NCBI GenBank assembly: GCA_965220485.1
Contig: OZ244832.1
Coordinates: forward strand, 4,030,001-4,094,000
DNA: 64,000 bases
Direction: 5' to 3'
From: Aldehydirespirator sp965220485
GTDB lineage: Bacteria > Actinomycetota > Acidimicrobiia > Acidimicrobiales > Aldehydirespiratoraceae
Below the pieces are notes generated by a model. That model searched no databases. It had not been told where the DNA came from and saw nothing but the letters and a program-made list of their open reading frames with translations. Positions 44,154-52,413 of the stretch are shown here, one piece after another. Position 1 is the first letter of the stretch; every line of letters begins with the position of its first letter. The position numbers and the translations under genes are program-made.

Positions 44154-44626
44154 GCAGCGCCGAGGCCGCGTACGCCGTCTTGAAGGCCCGTGAGGGCACC
44201 GAGCAGGGGCACGGTGACTGGTTCGAGGTCACCCAGGAGCAGATAAGCGCCTTCGCCGACTGCACCTGCGACCACCAGTTCATCCACATCGACGAGGAGC
44301 GGGCCAGGGCCGAGACGCCCTTCGGCGGCACCATCGCCCACGGCTTCCTCACCCTGTCGATGCTGACTCACCTGATGAAGTCGGTGCGGTTGGACACGCC
44401 TCGGCTCAAGGGTGCGGTCATGGGCATCAACTACGGCTTCGACCGGGTGCGCTTCATCAGCCCCGTCAGCCGGGGTAAGCGGGTACGGGCTCACGCCGTA
44501 ACAAAATCGTTGGAGCTCAAGCTGGCGGCCGTGCAGTCCACCACCACCATCACCGTCGAAATCGAGGACGGGTCCAAGCCCGCCCTGGTGGCCGACTGGG
44601 TGACCCGAACGGTGTTCGACTCATGA
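44150..44626 (+). CDS. MaoC-like (R)-specific enoyl-CoA hydratase family protein
   Basis: This 158-residue hot-dog-fold protein has EVTQEQISAFADCTCDHQFIHIDEERA, the hydratase signature with catalytic Asp and His (CDHQFIHID), then TPFGGTIAHGFLTLSMLTHL. It hydrates enoyl-CoA or acts on related thioesters. The start at 44150 lies in a triplicated 17-bp repeat. It may serve the acyl-CoA genes at 35-41 kb. Confidence 0.88.
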   Translation: MSSAEAAYAVLKAREGTEQGHGDWFEVTQEQISAFADCTCDHQFIHIDEERARAETPFGGTIAHGFLTLSMLTHLMKSVRLDTPRLKGAVMGINYGFDRVRFISPVSRGKRVRAHAVTKSLELKLAAVQSTTTITVEIEDGSKPALVADWVTRTVFDS

Positions 44627-44632
44627 GCGCCC

Positions 44633-44745
44633 TAGAGGCCGAGCGAAATGGGCGACAAACCATGAGGATCTTGGCGATGCGCTCAGCGAGGCCGTGGCCC
44701 GAGCGGCCCGTGAGCGCAGCGAACAGGAGCGGGAAACACAGCGCC
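44633..44745 (+). repeat. MITE-like interspersed repeat, copy 4
   Basis: The left end TAGAGGCCGAGCGAAATGGG is at 44633-44652. The core GAGGCCGTGGCCCGAGCGG with CCCGTGAGCGCAGCGAAC is at 44688-44739. The right end is degenerate. It lies between two same-strand genes and is open in the frame of the downstream gene. Confidence 0.85.
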
Positions 44746-44774
44746 GGAGCCGCCACGAAGGCCGGGGTGAGCCC

Positions 44775-45575
44775 ATGAACACCTATCCCGTGCGGGTCGG
44801 CAGCTGCCTGTTCACGATGGTGGACCCCGAGCGAGGCCACGAGGTGGAGTACAACCGCTGGTACGAGCGCGACCACTTCTACGCCGGGTGCCTGGTCGGT
44901 CCCTGGCTGTTCGCCGGCCGCCGCTGGGTGTCTACCCGCGACCTTAAGGACCTGCGGTTCCCCGACGACTCGCCGCTGGCGGTGCCCGTCGACGCCGGCT
45001 CCTATCTCGCCATCTACTGGGTCCATGAAGGCCATCACCGCGAGCACTTCGCTTGGTCCATCGACCAGGTAGTAGGGCTCTACAAGGACGGGCGCGGCTT
45101 CAACAACCGGATCCACGCCCACACCGTGCTACTGCACAAGCCGTGGTCGTACTACCGCGACAACGACCCCGTCCCCATCGAACTGGCCCTCGACCACTCC
45201 TATCAGGGCCTGGCCGTAGTGGCCGTGGACCCCGCCGACGGCACCGACACCGACGGACTCGACGCCCACCTGCGCGCCGAGGTGCTGCCTGCGCTCATGG
45301 ACGGCTCGACGGTGGCGTCGATGGTGTCATGGCGCTACGTCGATCCGGTCGGAGGGGCGACGGAACGGGCGCCCATGGACCTCGGCACCCCGGCCGGGCC
45401 GGCCGAGCGCCAGGTCCAGATGTTCTTCCTCGACGGCCACCCGGCAGCAGCCTGGGACCGGTTCCGGGCCTACGCCGCCGGGCTCGCCGACGCCGGGGCG
45501 GGAAGGGTCGTGTTCGCGGCGCCCTTCCGTCCCACCATCGTCGGAACCGACACCTACACGGACGAGCTGTGGTAG
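44775..45575 (+). CDS. Protein of unknown function, possible dimeric alpha/beta-barrel (EthD-like)
   Basis: This 266-residue protein shows NTYPVRVGSCLFTMVDPERGHEVEYNRWYERDHFYAGC, reminiscent of dimeric alpha/beta-barrel stress or EthD-type domains (a W-x-x-x-H segment). A middle region is rich in aromatic residues, and a second half-like repeat begins near residue 170. I do not recognise a named family. ATG 44775 is preferred over the repeat-derived upstream frame. It is followed by a 72-bp minisatellite. Confidence 0.5.
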   Translation: MNTYPVRVGSCLFTMVDPERGHEVEYNRWYERDHFYAGCLVGPWLFAGRRWVSTRDLKDLRFPDDSPLAVPVDAGSYLAIYWVHEGHHREHFAWSIDQVVGLYKDGRGFNNRIHAHTVLLHKPWSYYRDNDPVPIELALDHSYQGLAVVAVDPADGTDTDGLDAHLRAEVLPALMDGSTVASMVSWRYVDPVGGATERAPMDLGTPAGPAERQVQMFFLDGHPAAAWDRFRAYAAGLADAGAGRVVFAAPFRPTIVGTDTYTDELW

Positions 45576-45576
45576 G

Positions 45577-45830
45577 TAGTGGTGTTGTCGTGAACTAGTC
45601 CGGCGGTCTGGTCCTGCACCGCGGGGTCGCCGCAGTTCAGGCGGCAGATAGTGGTGTTGTCGTGAACTAGTCCGGCGGTCTGGTCCTGCACCGCGGGGTC
45701 GCCGCAGTTCAGGCGGCAGATAGTGGTGTTGTCGTGAACTAGTCCGGCGGTCTGGTCCTGCACCGCGGGGTCGCCGCAGTTCAGGTGTGAGATAGTGGTA
45801 TTGTCGTGATCTAGTCCCGGCCGGGTCCAA
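45577..45830. repeat. 72-bp minisatellite, three full copies plus a partial
   Basis: Copies begin at 45577, 45649, 45721 and 45793 (partial, diverged after about 40 bases), with an exact 72-base period. Each unit contains TAGTGGTGTTGTCGTGAACT and GCCGCAGTTCAGGCGGC, a 5-bp-stem hairpin. The array is non-coding and fills the gap before the hydrolase lipoprotein gene. Confidence 0.95.
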
Positions 45831-45930
45831 AGAAGATGCGTGCCGGGGTTCAAGGTGCATGATTCGTGTCGGTGTCGAGGCGGTGAAGCGGTGGGTGGCC
45901 GCCGGCCCGTCGCAATCGAGAGAGGTGGCG

Positions 45931-47565
45931 ATGCCCAGGCTGTTCGGCCGCGGCGGTGTGGCCGCTGTTGTTGGAGCCCGCGGCGCGGCGGCTCTGGTCG
46001 TGATGTCTGTGGTAGCCGCAGCCTGTTCGGGCGCACCTGGCGACTCGACCACTTCCGGAGCGTCGGTCCTTTCAGCGGTCGACGAGCCCACCGCCGCCGA
46101 GGATTCGTCGGCAACCGTGAGCGGCGAGCCCGGTGAGGTTGTCGAGCAGGACTGCCCCGAACTCCTGGCGGGAACGGGACTGAGGTGCGTCTTGGTTACG
46201 GTTCCGATTGATCGGTCCGATCCGGCGGCGGGCAACACTGGCGTGAGTGTGGCGATCCGCCCCGGCACCGGCGACGAGTCGCTGGCGCCGCTTGCTGTGT
46301 TGCAGGGAGGTCCCGGCGGGGCCAGCAGCGACCTGGCGCTGTTCTTGCCCAGCCGTCCCTACGCGCAGGTGCTCATCGATCAGCGGGGTGTTGGCTTCGG
46401 CAGCGCCAACTTCTGGTGCCATGAGTTGCTCAATGCGCTGACAGAGATCATCGAGGCGACCCGCGACGAGGGCGACGCCATCGCATCGGAGGCCCTCGCC
46501 CAATGCTCCGACCGCTTGAGGAGCGACCCAGTCTTCGCTCACACCACGACCGTGGCCCACGCCGCCGACGTCGTCGATGTAATGGCCGCGTTGGGATATG
46601 AGCGGTGGCACCTCTACGGCGTGAGCTACGGGACGACGATTGGCATGGAGGTGCTGCGCAACGCCCCCGCGGGCTTGGCCGGTGCGGTGTTTGACGGCGT
46701 GTATCCCGGGTATCTCGACCTGGATGCCGACGTTGCCGCGGGCGCTGATCGGGTCATCCGAGAACTCGACGAGGAGTGCAGCGTCGACCCCGCGTGCTCC
46801 GCCATTCTGGGCCAGGCCACCGATGGGGCGGGCGCGAGCATGGCGGAGTTGCTGGCGGGGCTGATCCCTCGCTTCAACGCCGACCCGATCATCGTCGCCC
46901 TGGCCGCGGAGGAGACGACCATGCAGGAGCCCCTCGACGTGTGGATCGACGGAGACTCCGTCGCAGGGGTTGTGTTCCAGATGCTCTATGACGAGTTCTC
47001 GGCGACGTTAGTCCCCGGGGTGCTGGCGGGACTGGCGCGACATGAGGATACCGAAACGGCGGACGGAGACGGTGCTGGCACCGCGGCCCGACTCGTAGCC
47101 CTGGTGGGAGTCGAGGCCGGCTCCCAGCAAGCCCACACCGGCGCCCCGGCGACGTACGCGGCCGTGACATGTGCCGAGTGGCTGCCGCTCGTGTCGGGGC
47201 CTCCTGCGGGGATCGGCGAGTTCGCGGCGGCAGTGGTGGGGGAGGGTCTGTCTGTGCAGTGCGAGCCGTGGGCGATAGCGGAGTCTCCGCTGCTGGCGGC
47301 GCCGGTGGAGAGCGATCGGCCGGTGCTGCTGATTTCGGGGTGGTTCGACCCGATCACCCCGCCAAGCTTCGCTGAGGAGGCCGCGGAGCATCTGGCGGCC
47401 GCCACGCACATTGTGAGCCGCACCCGGGGCCACGGCATCTGGGTGTGGGGCTATGACAGCTGCGTCGATCGGATCGTGGCTGACTTCCTAGCCGAGCCGG
47501 GCGCTGAGCTCGACACCGCCTGTGCGTCAGAGGACCGCCCGCTTCGTTGGCAGCCTCTGCCATAG
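45931..47565 (+). CDS. TAP-type alpha/beta-hydrolase lipoprotein
   Basis: This 544-residue lipoprotein has the signal with lipobox VVAAAC (Cys ~32), then an alpha/beta-hydrolase: LQGGPGGASSDL, DQRGVGFGS, nucleophile GVSYGTTIGMEV, catalytic Asp in SGWFDPITPP and His in RTRGHGIWVWG. The C-terminal TAP-like domain is typical of actinobacterial secreted tripeptidyl aminopeptidases and related proteases. ATG 45931 follows AGAGGTGG at 45921-45928 and puts the lipobox at the right distance. Confidence 0.85.
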   Translation: MPRLFGRGGVAAVVGARGAAALVVMSVVAAACSGAPGDSTTSGASVLSAVDEPTAAEDSSATVSGEPGEVVEQDCPELLAGTGLRCVLVTVPIDRSDPAAGNTGVSVAIRPGTGDESLAPLAVLQGGPGGASSDLALFLPSRPYAQVLIDQRGVGFGSANFWCHELLNALTEIIEATRDEGDAIASEALAQCSDRLRSDPVFAHTTTVAHAADVVDVMAALGYERWHLYGVSYGTTIGMEVLRNAPAGLAGAVFDGVYPGYLDLDADVAAGADRVIRELDEECSVDPACSAILGQATDGAGASMAELLAGLIPRFNADPIIVALAAEETTMQEPLDVWIDGDSVAGVVFQMLYDEFSATLVPGVLAGLARHEDTETADGDGAGTAARLVALVGVEAGSQQAHTGAPATYAAVTCAEWLPLVSGPPAGIGEFAAAVVGEGLSVQCEPWAIAESPLLAAPVESDRPVLLISGWFDPITPPSFAEEAAEHLAAATHIVSRTRGHGIWVWGYDSCVDRIVADFLAEPGAELDTACASEDRPLRWQPLP

Positions 47566-47620
47566 ACGCCACCCGCCCGCTGCGGTGGCGTCCACTTCCG
47601 CAGCAGGGGAGACTGGAGCC

Positions 47621-48412
47621 ATGATCCTCGAAGGACGGACAGTGCTGGTAGTGGGCGTCGGCCCCGGATTGGGTGCCAGCTGCGCCCGCCTGGCCCTCCG
47701 GGACGGCGCCAACGTGGCGGTGATGGCCCGCAACGCCGACCGCCTCGCTGCGGCTGCCATCGAACTCGATCCCACCGGCGAGCGGGTGGTGGCCTGCGCG
47801 GGCGACGTCACCAGTCAGGAGGACTGCACTGCCGCGGCCGATGCGGCCGCGGCCCGGTTCGGTGAGATTCACGCAGTGGTCAATGTGGCTGCCCTCGACA
47901 CCCAGAAGGGCGCGTGGCACCGCACGACCGACGAGGACTGGAAGCTCAACCTCACCGTCAACGTGCTCGGCGCGGTGCACGTGGTGCGGGCTGTTGAGCC
48001 CCACTTCGTAGCGGCCGGCGGGGGGTCGGTAGTGCTGATCGGATCGCAGGCCTCAATGAGGCCGGTGGCGGTGTTCCCCCAGAGCCCGTACGGGGCGGCC
48101 AAGTCGGCGCTGCTGTCGTTGGCGCGCGATCTGGCCGCGGAGTTGGGTCCGTCACAGATCAGGGTCAACACGGTGGTTCCGAGCTGGATGTGGGGGCCCA
48201 ACGTCAAGCTCTACTGCGAGTGGCAGGCCGGCACGAGGGGCATCACCGTCGAGGAGGTCAAGCACGAGATCGCCCAGGAGATGGCCCTGCGGGAGATGCC
48301 CACCGACTCCGACGTGGCCGAAGCGGTCGTGTTCCTGGCGTCGGAGCGGGCCCGGATGATCACCGGCCAGACGCTCGTGGTCAACGCCGGGCACTTCTAC
48401 CCGGTCGCCTGA
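47621..48412 (+). CDS. Short-chain dehydrogenase/reductase
   Basis: This 263-residue SDR has the nucleotide-binding TVLVVGVGPGLGASCARLAL (GxxxGxG-like), VNVAALD, VLIGSQAS with the catalytic Ser, PYGAAKSAL with Tyr157 and Lys161, and a C-terminal substrate loop. It reduces or oxidises a small carbonyl substrate; specificity is not readable. ATG 47621 is preceded by a weak GGGGAGAC site. Its last 50 codons are repeated at 49771-49923. Confidence 0.85.
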   Translation: MILEGRTVLVVGVGPGLGASCARLALRDGANVAVMARNADRLAAAAIELDPTGERVVACAGDVTSQEDCTAAADAAAARFGEIHAVVNVAALDTQKGAWHRTTDEDWKLNLTVNVLGAVHVVRAVEPHFVAAGGGSVVLIGSQASMRPVAVFPQSPYGAAKSALLSLARDLAAELGPSQIRVNTVVPSWMWGPNVKLYCEWQAGTRGITVEEVKHEIAQEMALREMPTDSDVAEAVVFLASERARMITGQTLVVNAGHFYPVA

Positions 48413-48414
48413 CC
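48262..48414 (+). repeat. Left copy of duplicated SDR 3' end
   Basis: These 153 bases through the SDR stop are identical to 49771-49923 except for one base (48403). The offset is 1509 bases. They bracket the toxin-antitoxin and PNPOx-like genes. Confidence 0.95.
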
Positions 48415-48434
48415 CAGGATTATTCGCCGGTCGG

Positions 48435-48827
48435 TCATACGTCCACGATCCGGGCACCGGCGTCCAATGCGTCGAGCAGCAGACCTATGTCGCTCCGGTC
48501 GGAGGTGACGACTCCGACATCGTCGCGGCGGGCTGCCTGGGCGGCCGTGACGGCGACAGATGCGTCGACCACGTCGGTGGTTCCGGTCTGTCCGCACAGG
48601 GCGCCGGCTTCGCGTGCGATCTGCCCGTCGAGCGGAACCTCGTCGCACATCTTGATGGCTTGCGACAGCCGCGCCTGGCGGCTTCCGTCCCTCCAAGCCT
48701 GAGCGATGGCACCCGTGGGAACTTGAACCGCGGCCGCTCCGCGGGCAGAGAAGAGGTCCGTCCAGATCCGTCGGTCGCCGCGGTCGAGTGCGATCAGCGC
48801 GCCGGTGTCGAGCACGAACGTCGTCAT
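48435..48827 (-). CDS. PIN-domain ribonuclease toxin (VapC type)
   Basis: This 130-residue PIN domain has TTFVLDTGALIALD (first acidic residue), a central acidic region PTGAIAQAWRDG, DVVDASVAVTA and SDRSDI. It probably cleaves RNA and is neutralised by the antitoxin encoded just upstream. ATG 48827 overlaps the antitoxin stop by four bases. It lies inside the segment bracketed by SDR 3' copies. Confidence 0.82.
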   Translation of the reverse strand: MTTFVLDTGALIALDRGDRRIWTDLFSARGAAAVQVPTGAIAQAWRDGSRQARLSQAIKMCDEVPLDGQIAREAGALCGQTGTTDVVDASVAVTAAQAARRDDVGVVTSDRSDIGLLLDALDAGARIVDV

Positions 48828-49039
48828 CCAAACATCCTCTTGCGCGCTTCGGCCAACTCCTCTTCGGTGAAGGCCCCGTGCTCGGCTTGGTACTCGTCGA
48901 ACAGCTTGTCCCATTCGCGCTGGCGGGTTTCGTCGTCGAGCGGATGGGTCGGTCTCGCGTCGCTAGTATCGTCCGAGTCTTGGATGTTGTCCGAGTCTTG
49001 GATGTTACGGGCATCGGAGGCGGGGGATTCGGCTGTCAT
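48824..49039 (-). CDS. Putative antitoxin of PIN toxin
   Basis: This 71-residue acidic protein has a partially disordered N-terminus containing the duplicated segment NIQDSD-NIQDSD (an 18-bp tandem duplication). A helical part follows (PLDDETRQREWDKLFDEYQAEHGAFTEEELAEARKRMFG). There is no clear DNA-binding motif at the N-terminus, so regulation may differ from the RHH type. The four-base overlap with the PIN toxin and the acidic C-terminal helix support the antitoxin role. Confidence 0.65.
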   Translation of the reverse strand: MTAESPASDARNIQDSDNIQDSDDTSDARPTHPLDDETRQREWDKLFDEYQAEHGAFTEEELAEARKRMFG

Positions 49040-49292
49040 GATTCTCCTTCCGTCATCAAGGCGTCGGATCTGACTCTTGCGGACAATCTAGCGGGATCAG
49101 CGGCTAGACAACACCAACAAACATAGATATACACTAAAATAACGCCATCTGTGAACGACTATTCAGCCAGCGGCGCCGCGGCTCACGAGGTGGGACGGGA
49201 AATAGAGTGTGACTGCAAGCGCCACCCACCGGCAAGGGCCGTCCGCGGGTCTGTTGGTGGCGTGGGCTCGACCCCAGAACAGGAGTAGCCGT

Positions 49293-49745
49293 ATGAGCCG
49301 CACGATGGAGGATGTTCGCCAGTTCGCAGGCGCCGACCAGGGTCTTGCGGTCGTGTCGTTCGGGCGTCCTGACCAGTCGGTTCACTCCTCGCTGGTCAAC
49401 GCCGGGGTGATGGCCCACCCGGTGACCGGCGAGGAGGTAGTGGCGCTGGCCGTGCGGAGCAGCGCCGCGAAACTCCGTCATTGGCGCCGTACCCCGCGGG
49501 CCACCATCGTCTTCCGGTCGGGCTGGTCGTGGGTGGGCGTGGAAGGCGCCATGACGATCATCGGCCCCGATGATCGGTTCGACGGCTTCGACCTGTCGTC
49601 GGTTCCCCGGTTGCTTCGGGACGTGTTCACAGCCGCTGGCGGCAGCCACGGGGACTGGGACGAGTACGACCGCGTGATGGCGGCCGAACGCCGGACCGCG
49701 GTCTTCATCCACCCCACCCGCATCACCGGGGTCGGCCAACCCTGA
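49293..49745 (+). CDS. Pyridoxamine-5'-phosphate oxidase-like flavin/F420-binding protein
   Basis: This 150-residue split-barrel protein shows GLAVVSFGRPDQSVHSSLVNAGVM, VVALAVRSSAAKLRHWRRTPRATIVF, and GWSWVGVEGAMTIIGPDD, typical of the actinobacterial PNPOx-like/F420-dependent family. The substrate is unknown. ATG 49293 follows AGGAG at 49281-49285. It lies inside the SDR-flanked insert, reading toward the truncated SDR copy. Confidence 0.75.
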   Translation: MSRTMEDVRQFAGADQGLAVVSFGRPDQSVHSSLVNAGVMAHPVTGEEVVALAVRSSAAKLRHWRRTPRATIVFRSGWSWVGVEGAMTIIGPDDRFDGFDLSSVPRLLRDVFTAAGGSHGDWDEYDRVMAAERRTAVFIHPTRITGVGQP

Positions 49746-49770
49746 ACCGGAACCACTCGAGGGTTGTGAC

Positions 49771-49923
49771 GCACGAGATCGCCCAGGAGATGGCCCTGCG
49801 GGAGATGCCCACCGACTCCGACGTGGCCGAAGCGGTCGTGTTCCTGGCGTCGGAGCGGGCCCGGATGATCACCGGCCAGACGCTCGTGGTCAACGCCGGG
49901 CACTTCTACCCCGTCGCCTGACC
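49771..49923 (+). pseudogene. SDR 3' fragment (right copy of duplication)
   Basis: It contains the last 50 codons and stop of the SDR gene at 47621, with one mismatch, and no 5' part. The near-perfect identity shows the duplication is recent. It probably marks the right edge of the inserted segment. Confidence 0.92.
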
Positions 49924-49952
49924 GGGCAGCGCCCGGATCGGCTGGAGAGGGG

Positions 49953-50201
49953 CTAAAGGTTGAACACGGTGCCGACGGCCAGCATCAAGATGAGAACCAC
50001 CCAGAAGCCCGTACCAATCCATCCGATGCTGTAGCTGACCGCCGCCAAGCCGCGATGCGGGGCTCCCTCGATTGCCTGCCGGACGGCGATGCGTCCTACA
50101 ACGAGCGCCGCTACGAACAGCGGGGGCATCATTATCCCCAGCAAGGCTAGGACGAACGCGATGACGGCTTCAGTGTTGCGGGGAGACGCCGCTTGCTCCA
50201 T
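49953..50201 (-). CDS. Small DUF4190-like membrane protein
   Basis: This 82-residue protein has two membrane segments (AVIAFVLALLGIMMPPLFVAALVVGRIAV and SIGWIGTGFWVVLILMLAV). The N-terminus NTEAVIAFVLALLGIM and the central AIEGAPHRGLA are typical of the DUF4190 group of small actinobacterial proteins. Function is unknown. It is convergent with the SDR fragment and divergent from the ccm operon. Confidence 0.6.
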   Translation of the reverse strand: MEQAASPRNTEAVIAFVLALLGIMMPPLFVAALVVGRIAVRQAIEGAPHRGLAAVSYSIGWIGTGFWVVLILMLAVGTVFNL

Positions 50202-50228
50202 TACGGTTGCCACGGTGCGCAGCGTACT

Positions 50229-50294
50229 TCGAGCGGCCCGTGAGCGCAGCGAACTGGAGCGGGCGACACGGCACCTATCCGCGTGGCCCCTAAG
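50229..50294 (+). repeat. MITE-like interspersed repeat, copy 5 (left-truncated)
   Basis: The core CGAGCGGCCCGTGAGCGCAG spans 50230-50249. The right end CACCTATCCGCGTGGCCCC at 50272-50290 is the family's inverted end. It stops four bases before the ccmA start. Confidence 0.85.
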
Positions 50295-50297
50295 GCC

Positions 50298-50945
50298 GTG
50301 AGCGCCGTTCGGCTGAGCGATGCGGTCGTGCTGCTGGGGGGCTTCCCGGCGCTGGCCGGGGTCGACCTCTCCGTCGAGCGGGGCGAGGTCGTCCTCGTGC
50401 GGGGGCCAAACGGAGCGGGCAAGTCGACCCTGCTGCACCTGTGTGCCGGGTTGTTGCGCCTGTCGGAGGGACAGGGAGATGTGCTGGGCTTCAACTTGGG
50501 CGACGACCGGGCCGCGGTGCGGCGCCGTGTCGGCCTGCTGGGCCACGACACCGCGCTCTACGAGGACTTGAGCGCGGCCGAGAACCTGCAGGTATGGGCC
50601 CGGGCTTCCAGGGTGGGCGAGGCCGATGTGCCCGGGGCGCTCGATCGCCTTGGCCTTCCCTCGCACCTGCGTGGCATCCCCGTCGGTCGATTGTCCGCGG
50701 GGCAGCGCCGGCGGGTGGCGCTGGCCGCGGTCGTTGTGCGCCGCCCCGAGTTGTGGCTGCTCGACGAACCCCACGCCGGGCTCGACTCCGAGGGCCGCGA
50801 GATCGTGGACAGCGTGGTGACGACCGCGGCCGCCGCGGGAGCCGCGGTCGTGCTGGCCTCCCATGAGACGGGACCGGCCGGCGATCTCGCCACCCGGACG
50901 GTGGCGCTGGCGGGTGGGACACTCTCGGAAGGACCCGAACCGTGA
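50298..50945 (+). CDS. ccmA: Heme exporter ATP-binding subunit CcmA
   Basis: This 215-residue ABC ATPase has Walker A GPNGAGKST, a Q-loop near LGHDTALYEDLSAAENL (the FWS-like CcmA region), signature LSAGQRRRVALA, Walker B LWLLDEPHAGLD and H-loop VLASHE. With CcmB and CcmC it releases holo-CcmE in System I cytochrome c maturation. GTG 50298 is chosen because the upstream in-frame codon (50283) lies in the repeat. The stop overlaps the ccmB start. Confidence 0.85.
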   Translation: MSAVRLSDAVVLLGGFPALAGVDLSVERGEVVLVRGPNGAGKSTLLHLCAGLLRLSEGQGDVLGFNLGDDRAAVRRRVGLLGHDTALYEDLSAAENLQVWARASRVGEADVPGALDRLGLPSHLRGIPVGRLSAGQRRRVALAAVVVRRPELWLLDEPHAGLDSEGREIVDSVVTTAAAAGAAVVLASHETGPAGDLATRTVALAGGTLSEGPEP

Positions 50946-51637
50946 CCGTCTGGCGCGAGCTGAGCCTCTTCGCCGGTGACGCCGGTCTCGTGGCGGCCAA
51001 GGACCTGCGCATCGAGTGGCGTGCTCGCACCACGCTGGGCCAGATCCTGCCCTTCGCGCTTCTTGTTCTGGTGCTGTTCGGCTTCGCCCTCGACGCCAAC
51101 CGGCCCACCCTGCTGCTGGCCACGCCGGGCCTGCTGTGGATGACCGTGCTGTTCGCCACCGTTGTCGCGGTGCAGCGGTCCGCGGCGGTGGAGACCACCG
51201 ACGGGGCCCACCGGGTGCTGCTGCTCAGCGGGATGGCCCCCGCGGCCGCGTTCGTGGGAAAGGCCGCGGCGGTGGCCGTGCAGCTGCTGGTCGTGGAGGC
51301 CCTGCTGATTCCGGGGGTTGTGCTGCTGTACGACGCGAAGATCGAGTCGGTGCCGCTGGTGGCCGCTACCTGCGTGGCCGCGACGGTGGGCCTGGCCGCC
51401 GCCGGTAGCCTGCTCGGTGCTGTGGTAGCAGGAGTGCGAGCCCATCAGACGGTCCTGCCGATCCTGCTGCTTCCGGTGTCGGCACCGGTGCTGATCGCGG
51501 CCACCCGAGCCTTTGCCGACGGTCTCGGCACGGTTGCGGTGGACGGGTGGTCCTGGGTCGGCCTGCTGGCCGGCTTCGCGGCGGTGAACGCAGTCGTGGG
51601 CGCGGTGGTCTACGGCCCGCTGCTGGAGGACGCATGA
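50942..51637 (+). CDS. ccmB: Heme exporter membrane subunit CcmB
   Basis: This 231-residue membrane protein has about six helices. LVAAKDLRIEWRARTTLGQILPFALLVLVLFGFAL matches the CcmB N-terminal region (KDLRIEWR). It pairs with CcmA. The GTG start overlaps the ccmA stop, and its own stop overlaps the ccmC ATG. Confidence 0.85.
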   Translation: MTVWRELSLFAGDAGLVAAKDLRIEWRARTTLGQILPFALLVLVLFGFALDANRPTLLLATPGLLWMTVLFATVVAVQRSAAVETTDGAHRVLLLSGMAPAAAFVGKAAAVAVQLLVVEALLIPGVVLLYDAKIESVPLVAATCVAATVGLAAAGSLLGAVVAGVRAHQTVLPILLLPVSAPVLIAATRAFADGLGTVAVDGWSWVGLLAGFAAVNAVVGAVVYGPLLEDA

Positions 51638-52413
51638 CGTCCCCGGAGCCGTCGGGCGCTCTCTCCGAGCCGCTGATCGTCTCCTATCTCGGCGGCCCTG
51701 CTCGTGCCGGTTCGCGCTTCACCCTGTGGCTCGGGGTGGCGACCCTGGTCGGAATCGCCGGCGTCGGCGCGCTGGGACTGCTGGCCGCCCCGGCCGACGA
51801 TGTGCAAGGCGACGCGGTGCGCATCATCTTCGTGCACGTGCCCGCGGCCTTGGGCGCCTACGCCGCTTTCGGGTTGACCGCGGTCGGTTCGGTGATGTGG
51901 CTGTGGCGCCGGTCGGTGTGGTGGGACGTCACCGCCCACGCCGGCGCCGAGGTCGGAGTCCTGCTCTGCGGGCTGATGCTGGTCACGGGCATGCTCTGGG
52001 GCCGGCCCACCTGGGGCACCTACTGGGAGTGGGGCGATGTGCGCCTCGTGACCACCCTCATCCTGTTCCTCGTGATGGTCGGGTACCTGTCGGTTCGGGC
52101 TCTCGATGGTGACGCAACCTCGGTCGCCACCCGGGCCGCGGTGGTGGGTCTGGTCGGTGCGGTGAACATTCCCATCGTGAACCGGTCGGTGAACTGGTGG
52201 GCCAACCGCACCCTGCACCAGCAATCCTCGATCACCGACGGCAAGCTCGAGGACCTCACCCTGTTCACCCTGTTCCTGGCGCTGGTCGTGGCCGCGATGG
52301 CCATCTGCTGGATGATGGTGCACCGCTTCCGCATTGGCTGGCTGGAGCGGCAGCTCCAGGCCCGCGACCTGCACGATGCGCTGGTCGCCCGGAGAGCCGA
52401 GGCCGGCCGGTGA
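51634..52413 (+). CDS. ccmC: Heme-handling protein CcmC
   Basis: The 259-residue protein is a six-helix heme-handling protein. The WWD-type motif is WGRPTWGTYWEWGDVRL, with flanking conserved His in IIFVHVPAALGAY and NRSVNWWANRTLHQ. It attaches heme to CcmE. ATG 51634 overlaps the ccmB stop. Confidence 0.92.
   Translation: MTSPEPSGALSEPLIVSYLGGPARAGSRFTLWLGVATLVGIAGVGALGLLAAPADDVQGDAVRIIFVHVPAALGAYAAFGLTAVGSVMWLWRRSVWWDVTAHAGAEVGVLLCGLMLVTGMLWGRPTWGTYWEWGDVRLVTTLILFLVMVGYLSVRALDGDATSVATRAAVVGLVGAVNIPIVNRSVNWWANRTLHQQSSITDGKLEDLTLFTLFLALVVAAMAICWMMVHRFRIGWLERQLQARDLHDALVARRAEAGR

Noticed and set aside
44694..44774. Upstream start for the gene at 44775
   Set aside because: Same repeat-encoded leader as before menF; not protein-like otherwise.
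45327..46268. Long minus-strand frame across the 72-bp array
   Set aside because: Its protein is only the translated repeat (HDNTTICRLNCGDP units) and antisense of two real genes; no ribosome site or family match.
49209..49292. Upstream in-frame extension of the PNPOx-like gene
   Set aside because: The family starts at MSRTMEDVRQF; AGGAG lies right before ATG 49293.
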